Below are positions 24,401 through 33,400 of a stretch of DNA of 36,492 bases, one piece after another. The notes beneath the pieces are model-generated. The model searched no databases, had not been told where the DNA came from, and was given only the letters and a program-made list of their open reading frames with translations. The DNA lies in the NCBI RefSeq assembly GCF_000003815.2, contig NC_049984.1:2725582-2762073 (forward strand), written 5' to 3'. The DNA comes from Branchiostoma floridae (lineage: Eukaryota; Chordata; Leptocardii; Amphioxiformes; Branchiostomatidae). Numbering within the stretch: the first letter of the stretch is position 1; each line of letters opens with the position of its first letter. Made by a program: the position numbers and the translations under genes.

Positions 24401-27400
24401 GTCACTGTGGGTCATGCACGCACCGCAATGGAATCCTGCGCCGCGGGTGTCCTGCAATATTTTGAACGCATGTCTAAAGACATCCGTCGCCCACCCACAA
24501 CGATAGACAAGAACAGTCGCACGATTATATAAGTGTTGTCTGTTTAAAGCAGGCCTTAGATTTCATCCTGAAGGCAACATTTGTTTTGGCCAAACTGTTT
24601 TTTTATTGGAACACTCACATCTGAGTTTTGGGGTTCCTAGAGGATGTCATCCATATAATCAAATCATCAAAACTTTCATGAGATTTTCCCTCTGATTTCA
24701 ACTTCAGTTTCACATGACGTTCCCTTGCTGAGTGGTATTCTCTTGTAGGCTCGTTTCAATGAGATTCAGCAGGAACTGAGCACTTGCATCAAGAAGGTCG
24801 GCTACGACCCCGGGACTGTCGCCTTCGTGCCCATCTCTGCCTGGCATGGTGACAACATGGTGGAGCCTTCAGGGAACATGCCGTGGTACAAGGGGTGGTC
24901 AATTGAGCGCAACGAGGGCAATGCCAGCGGCACCACCCTGCTCGAGGCCCTGGACTCCATCCTGCCACCCCAGAGGCCTACTGACAAGCCTCTCCGTCTG
25001 CCCCTGCAGGATGTGTACAAGATTGGAGGTAGGGCTACAGTATTCAGGACTAATGTACAGTTATGATGTTATACTTTAAACTGGTGATTGAAGGAAATCC
25101 TTACTTTGTGGCCACATGTAATTTGAAGCTGCTTCAATTTTCCCGTTATCGTTCTACCCAACACATCTAAGAAAAGGCTTTTGTTCGGTGAACAGGTGTG
25201 GGAACTGTGCCCGTCGGCATTGTGGAGACCGGCATCCTGAAGCCAGGTATGGAGGTGACCTTCGCCCCTGCCGGCCTCACCCTTGAGGTTAAGTCCGTGG
25301 AAATGCACCACGTGTCTGTGCCCGAGGCCCTGCCTGGAGACAACGTCGGCTTCGTTGTCGGGAACGTGGATGACTTTAATAAGTTTGTCAAGGACCTCAG
25401 GCGTGGGTTTGTTGCCGGTGACAGCAAGAACGACCCACCTAAGGAGGCCGTGAGCTTTGATGCGGAGGTGAGATGGTTGTCCAGGGTTGGACAAGTTTTC
25501 TAAAATTGACTTGATCTATCGGGCAAGTGCATAAAAATTTTACTTGCCCGAAACACATCTTCACTTGCCCGAAATTTAGATGAATTTTTAAAGCATTTTC
25601 ACTTGCAGCAATGGAATCCTTTTATCATTGGCTCAATTTTTCCGTATTGACCAATGCTTGATGCCGCGACTGTGAAAAGTACATTGTAACATGTATATCA
25701 AAAATCTCAATAATTGAAAAATATTACTTGCCCGATCGGGCAAGTGGGGTAGGACATGCACTCGCCCGGTTGGGCTATTTTACTTGTCCGGGACAATAGG
25801 GCTAGTGGACTTGTCCAACCCTGGTTGTCCATTGTGGTACCTTTAATGGAATAGGGCTATGCTCAAATACAGCTGCAAAATAGATCAGAAAAGATCCATT
25901 GACAGTTTTTTTGGCTGTTGAAGCACTTCAGGCCACAGTTGCAGAACAGATGATGATACCGCATACATGGAATATCCACCTGAATTGAAAAGTAGACTAT
26001 AATAATAAGAAAGTTTTTTCAGTTTTATTGATCTGTAAGATAACGTAATTCTCTTGTGAAAACGTGCTTTTTCCTGATGCATTGTTTCGTTGACAGGTTA
26101 CTGTGCTGAACCACTCAGTCCAGATCCACGCCGGCGACACGCCTGAGGTGGATTGCCACACCGCCCGCATCGCCTGCAAGTTTGCCAAGCTGAAGGAAAA
26201 GATCGACCGTCGTTCCGGCAAGGTTCTGGAACAAAACCCCGCGTTCCTCGAGTCTGGAGATACGGCCATCGTCCAGATGATCCCCTCCAGGCCCATGTGT
26301 GTGGAGGCCTTCTCTGATTACCCGGCCCTGGGTCGCTTCGCAGTGCGCGACATGACGCAGACCGTGGCCATCGGCACCATCAAGTCCGTGACGAAGAAGA
26401 CTACTGAGGCTGCTGCTGAGGCTGCTGGCCACAGAGCCACTCAGTTATGGAACAATCTTCCACTTGAAACACAAACAGCTACCACATTATCATCCTTCAA
26501 AGCCAAAGCCTGGTTCTCCCTCGGAGATCCGACCATTCTCTGTTGCTTAATGTCAGAACTTGTACTACCTCATGATTTGTGACTTTTAGCGTGTACAGAT
26601 TGTATACATGTAATATATGATTTAAATTTGTAATTATTATTGTTTCATAGCTCATGTTAGTGATTTTATATAATATGTAACATGTACTTTTCCTCCCAGG
26701 GTTAGCCCTTGGCAATAGCCCCTGGCTAGTTGGGCAACCCTGGCTGTGTAAACAGCTGAACAAATAAATAAATAAAATGGAATATATAACTGAATTGAAA
26801 AGTAGGCTATGATAATAAGAAAGTTTTTTCAGTTTTATTGATCTGTAAGATAACGTAATTCTCTTGTGAAAACGTGCTTTTTCCTGATGCATTGTTTCGT
26901 TGACAGGTTACTGTGCTGAACCACTCAGTCCAGATCCACGCCGGCGACACGCCTGAGGTGGATTGCCACACCGCCCGCATCGCCTGCAAGTTTGCCAAGC
27001 TGAAGGAAAAGATCGACCGTCGTTCCGGCAAGGTTCTGGAACAAAACCCCGCGTTCCTCGAGTCTGGAGATACGGCCATCGTCCAGATGATCCCCTCCAG
27101 GCCCATGTGTGTGGAGGCCTTCTCTGATTACCCGGCCCTGGGTCGCTTCGCAGTGCGCGACATGACGCAGACCGTGGCCATCGGCACCATCAAGTCCGTG
27201 ACGAAGAAGACTACTGAGGCTGCTGCTGAGGCTGCTGGCAAGAAGAAGTGATGGTCGCTTCAGTTTACTCCGCCTTCCGTCACAGCCACGATGGATCCAT
27301 GATGTACACAGGAGCTTCCAACAAGGTCAAACCAGAAGCTTTTTGTTTAAGAATCGTAGCTTTTGTTTCAGCCGACGACGATTCCATAGCCAAAAAGCTT

Positions 27401-30400
27401 CACCGTAAGCACTGAGCTGACAATCGTAAGGTGAGGGTCTTAACTCGAGTTATGAATCTATCTAGCTTCCTCTTCTATGTATCTTTGTTAGCTTGAAGGT
27501 ACAATGGTCCAATATAATATGTTTTAACTACTTTGAATTGGTAAACTGGCAAATCATATGTTCCTACTTTTATCATATGTAAAAGACGTGGATTGTAACG
27601 AGGTGGAGTAAAGAGAGAAGTTCAGAACCGATCAAGTTTCACGTGCATTTGTGGTGCCTCCATGGTTGTAGTTTCTTTACTTACTCTAGTATTATGATTT
27701 TCTCCATTGGTATCTTAAGCTAGGGGCACAACCCGCCGTACTTGCAACTGCGTGGTGTCCACGTGCCAAAACGTGGGCAATCGCACAGAGATTGTACGTT
27801 GTAAGCACGTACATCTCACTTACAACTTGCGCAACGAACGATGCACGCAACCGGCTCACGGCCAGGCGCGGCGTGCAGACCACATACTTACATACACCTT
27901 AGCTTGCGCAACCGTGCGAGAGACGTGCGTTATACTCCCTCCCTGATCTTGCCAGTCCACCCCCACGTTTTCGGAAAAACGTGGCGGACGTGACCTCTCA
28001 AAAAAACGTATGGACAAAAAGCACGTATGGCGGGTTGTGCCCCTAGCTTTAGAGTAAAAGTCACCATCACCTTCCATTGTTGTGTGTTTGACTTCTAGAG
28101 TGGTGTATTAAGCTAAAGGTTTCCACCATGCATATCTTATGCTGAATAAACTGAACTGTGAAAGTACAAATCTCTGCAAATCATTTACTGTTTGGGCTGA
28201 CTGTGACTTCCTTCATTCAGCCCCTTAGTATTGAAGTGTCTGGTAGGCACTACAACTGGTATATGGATCAGTTGATAGCTGCTTGTTGCGAGGCACACCC
28301 AAATGTCGGGTGTACCTGCACCTGCAATGTCTGATCACTGTCAGTGTTAAGGTGGGGTCACACATGCGTATATATTCGAATTTCAAGTCCGTTTGAGGTG
28401 CGTATGAAGCTCTTAGTCTCTACCAGGCTCCACAGGTCGCGGGAAAATAGTACAAATTGGACAAATATAGATACATAGCATGCCAGATGAGTTAGCTGAC
28501 CGAGAAGTATGGTTAGCGACCCAGCTTACTTGTCCGACACGTTACCTGTTTACGTTTGTCTAATTTCTATTATTTTTACAACGACCTGTGGAGCCTGGTG
28601 GAGGCAAATACTCCCATACGTGCCTCATACGGACTTAAATATATACGCAGGTGTGACCCCACCTTAAGGTCTTGTTTTTAGTGGGAGATCTACAACTGAA
28701 AGTGGTGAAGGCTGTACCTAAAAACTGAGCAAAACTTGAACTCAAAAGACTGAGAAGACAGCACAGAGTTGTCTTTCTGGGGCTCTAATCTTGACTTTGC
28801 AAACACAGACTGCTGAAAATAAAATACTGTAAATGCGTTGAAGTTCTCTGGGATTTAATTTCGCAGTAGCGGGAAAAGGGACTTTTCGCGGTGGTTTTAA
28901 GTTCGCGGTAGCAACATGCACTGTAGTCTCTTACTGCTATGGAAAAATGTTTGCGGTAGTTTTAAATTCACGGTGAAGCGGGCACCGCAAAAACAGCAAA
29001 CATTAAACCACCGTGAAAGTTTCTGCATTTACAGTATATCCTCCAACCTCAGCCAATTTTCGCAGCATCTTGTTGACCGTCCTACCCTATAATTATCGTC
29101 TCACTGATAATAAACCTTGACGCGCTGCGGGTTAACCGTCCATACGGCTGAGCCACTGCCAAAGGTCAGGTGTGACAGTGTGTCTGCTGCACCTTGCATT
29201 GTGCGATAATGGCCCTGTCCCTACAAGTAGGACACAGGTTTCTAGCAGGGAGGGGCGGTAGAGCATGACGTTCTATACTCTCCAAGCAGAGGTTAGGCTC
29301 CGGCTGTTTTTTAAAGGTTTTTTTAGTCGTGTTTATCAGGCTTTCTATTTTGAATTGTACCTTGTAGGTTTTGACAATACAAGATACAACACAAAATAGA
29401 AAGCCCGATAAAAACGACTAAAAAACAGCCGGAGCCTAACCTCTGCTTGGAGAGTAGACATCCTACAGGTGGCTTCAGAGATGCAGAATGGACACTCCCT
29501 CATTTCTTCAGACCCTGGGTGCACCTTACCTGACACAGGTGAATCACCTGAGCACCAGACAGACTACCTGTTCATCCCACCTGACATTTCAGCACGTCAG
29601 AGCTCACCTGCCGTAATTACCTGGGTGTTACCTGCACAAAGACGCACTCAACCGATTACCTGTACGTCAGGTACACACGCAGGTGGAGATAAAATAAGGC
29701 GCAGAGATTTTATCTTGCTATTGAAGTCGTTATCAGAGACATTCCTAAAAGAACACAACTAACGTCAGGTGACGTTACCTGTGCCCACCTGAACGCCAGG
29801 TACACACGCAGGTGGAGCTAAAACGAGACGCAGAGATTTTATCTTATTTTTGAAGTTGTTATCAATAACAGAGACATTCCTAAAAGAACACAACTAACGT
29901 CAGGTGACGTTACCTGTGCCCACCTGTACGTCAGGTACACACGCAGGTGGAGATCAAATAAGGCGCAGAGATTTTATCTTGCTATTGAAGTCGTTATCAG
30001 AGACATTCCTAAAAGAACACAACTAACGTCAGGTGACGTTACCTGTGCCCACCTGAACGTCAGGTACACACGCAGGTGGAGATAAAATAAGACGCAGAGA
30101 TTTTATCTTATTTTTGAAGTTGTTATCAATAACAGAGACATTCCTAGAAGAACACAACTAATGTCAGCCTACGTTACCTCGTTACCTGCGCCCACTTGAA
30201 CGTCAGGTACATAGTTTATGCAGCTGAAGCTAAACAGAGACAAAGAGATTTCCTTATCTTGGCTGTATCAAAGTTCTTATCAAAGACGTTCCCAAAAGAA
30301 CACGTCTAATCTCAGCTTATAAGATTTACAGCTTACCAGTGCCTGTCCGTTAGTGTGGGGAGATAAAGGACACCAGAAAATATCAGATTTTTGACAAAAA

Positions 30401-33400
30401 TGTAAACAACATACACACAACTAAAGTTCAATTAGCTTGGGGAAGCTTTCGAGACAAACTTCGTCTCTTTGTCAACCCGAAGATCTCATCTAGGAGTTAG
30501 ATATATCTAGGAGTTATTAATATTAGACTATTTTAGTGACCGTATTCAGCCAACATACAAACTAGTTATACACAGGCAGGGCTTGAAATACTTTTTTCTG
30601 CAAACATTGAACTAGTTATACACAGGCAGGGCTTGAAATACTTTTTTCTGCAAACATTGAAAATTACCTGCACCAGACAAATTTTACCTGCACCACTCTG
30701 AATTTAGGAAGTATGGATCATACTAAAACTGCTGAGGAACCATTGCTATTTTGTTCTTTTAAACCTTATAGGTCAATGCGGCTAAGAACAATCCACATGC
30801 ACCTACACCATAGGACATTTATGTATAAAACCCAGTACATGGACCAGTGCAGGTTAGGTGCATGTAGACACCAGAAATACCTGTACAGCTACAATTTTAC
30901 CTGCAATTACATGTACCTGCATATGCAGGTGGTATTTCAAGCCCTGCAGTCTGAATAGAAACTTAGTACATGTATGCGAGCATCAATGCTGCACTAGGCT
31001 TCATCATACATGACATGTATAAAACTTTCTGTAAGATCAACCATAACGAATAGATTTAGTATTTGTGGTATGAACAAACATACACTTTCATTGTCATTAC
31101 ATTTCATTGTCATTACATCGCTTGTGATAATAACATGAGATAATGGTCTATGAAGATTTCTCAAGAACTTTCTCCATGTTTCTGCATAAGATTTATAGTC
31201 TTAAGGCCCGAGGTCACACCTGTATTCTGTAAGGCGCGTCAGTGGAAGCTACACCTGTTTAAGAAAGGTTATCAAGTTCATCTCACCTGTATAAAGGTCT
31301 TTCTCTCTTCAACCCTCACCTTAAAATCATCTGAGAAGCAATGTTGTGATTTCTGTGAGGTTCTTACTATCTAAACATTTCAGTCATTGCTTCAAGTTTA
31401 ACACAATGTATGGCCTGGCATGCCCAACTAGTAGTAAGGGTCTAAGCCCTTGGGGACAAGGATAGAAAAATAGTATCTTAAACCAGCCCAATGCAGAACC
31501 AGAAGAAGCCACATGCTTTAATATCTGTGTTTCTTTTTAATTTTGTTCACATTCATTTAAAGAGTATAGAACAAAAAGCACATCTGCTTATATGAATATC
31601 AGTTAATATCTTAAAGAGACTGTTTCAGATGTTCTTTTTTCCCGATTGTTGAGTGGAATCGGCTGTTGGGCCATACTTTCCAGGCCCGGACAGTTGAGGC
31701 CTTTAAACTTACTAAAGCCAGTCTGGCCTGCTTGCCCTAATCCGCACGCCGAGATAAGCATAGTGCTTTTCCAATAGCTGACACTGTGTAATGATACAGC
31801 TTTGCTATGTGGATTACCTGACCTTAGTTAGTACAATGTAGTAGATTGTCCTTTAGATACATAGCTATTTATCCCATACCTACATGGTTATCAAGGCCAT
31901 CTCCACCAGCATGAATCATATCTTCACTCCTCATCTAAAACCACATGTGACATGATTTACGGCCTTTTGATCACACTGATGAGATCAGATCAGAAAATGC
32001 TCAACGCTGAAGACACGACGGCCGCCACAGACAACAACAAGAAATACAATGTGCTCATTGACAATATATTCTTTTTGGCCCTCCAAAATTAAACCAGATG
32101 ACTCTCAGTTACCTTTATCACAAGCAATGGAAATGGAAAAAAAAACTTTAACCAAACCTCTACCAACATCATAGCAATGATGTCTTTTACAGTGATTTTA
32201 ACAAATCTGGTCATTTCAAAAATTGGTATCATTGAATTGATTGATAGGAACTCATTTGATAATATGCACTTATCAGCAAAGTAATGTACTATCAGGGCTC
32301 GAAATTCATTTTTGGGATTTGGTGCACTGGTGAACCCGGGCATCTTAGAAAATTGGGTGCACCAAAAAAAATTTGGGTGCACCACTTAAATTTATGTAAT
32401 AACCTAATAATAAAACTTAGTTACAAGCTATCAAATTCTTAAACAACCACCATGACAAACATTTTTATTATCTTTTTTAACACTTAGATGTCAAGAATAT
32501 GATGTATACTAGCATACTTTGATATCTTTACTTTCATAAATGTAAGAAAATATTTGGGTGCACCCTGTGCACTCACAGAAAATAATTGGGTGCACAGCTC
32601 CAATTTTGGGTGCACCTGGGTGCACATGCATCCAGTATTTCGAGCCCTGACTATGAAATTGTGTTCAAAACACTATCTGCAATCATTTTACATTCTTCAA
32701 AAACCAAGCCTCGCAAGAAATATCTGTGATCTACATTCACATGTACGTACTTCATCACAAACTATGGAAAGAGGAAAAATTTGAACCAAACCTCTATCAA
32801 CATCACAGTAAGAACATCTTTACCAGTGTTTATCATCATCATCACAGGCTGGTTGCCTGGACCAGGTTCACGCATTCTCTAAGTCCTCAAATTTTATTCT
32901 ATTACTGTATATACGTGACTTGTTCATCTTGTATTGTATATTTATATGTCTGTGGCCACGTTACCAGCAATGCTGCCTAGTGCTCACAGTGTATTGTCTT
33001 GTTACAACCTGAATAAAGAAAGATAGAAACCCGCAGCCCCACATCACGAGCCAGCTGGTCTATGTATGTTAGTCTAGGTCGCCCAGCATGTGCATACCAA
33101 TGTTCATACCATATCAGGTAATTTTTAAAACCCTAGCTAGTACATCATGGCAGGTATCAAAGAGGTAGTAAACATAGCTTGAGAATCACTTTGACAGGAT
33201 CTGATCTGAAATTATTCACCCTGGAACAAAAGAGGGCATCTAAAGACAACCAAAAACAACCATTTTCCCAAAATGCCCATCCAAAATACCTATATTCACT
33301 TAACATGTATGTATAAAGAACTGTATGGACTCTATCACAAGCAAATGAAATGAGAACAAACTGCAAAGAAAAACCCAATCAACACCATAGTAATGATGTC

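Larger units (their letters stand above)
25967..27239 (+). repeat. 463-bp direct repeats (end of intron 5 plus most of exon 6)
   Basis: Left copy 25967-26429, right copy 26777-27239, offset 810 bp. Differences occur only at 25976, 25977, 25979, 25996 and 26001; from 26002 onward no difference was seen. Near-identity implies a recent event, recent gene conversion, or two alleles placed in series by the assembler. Confidence 0.9.

Noticed and set aside
24163-24506. Plus-strand frames in eEF1A-like intron 3
   Set aside because: They lie inside the inverted-repeat element and show no transposase motif.
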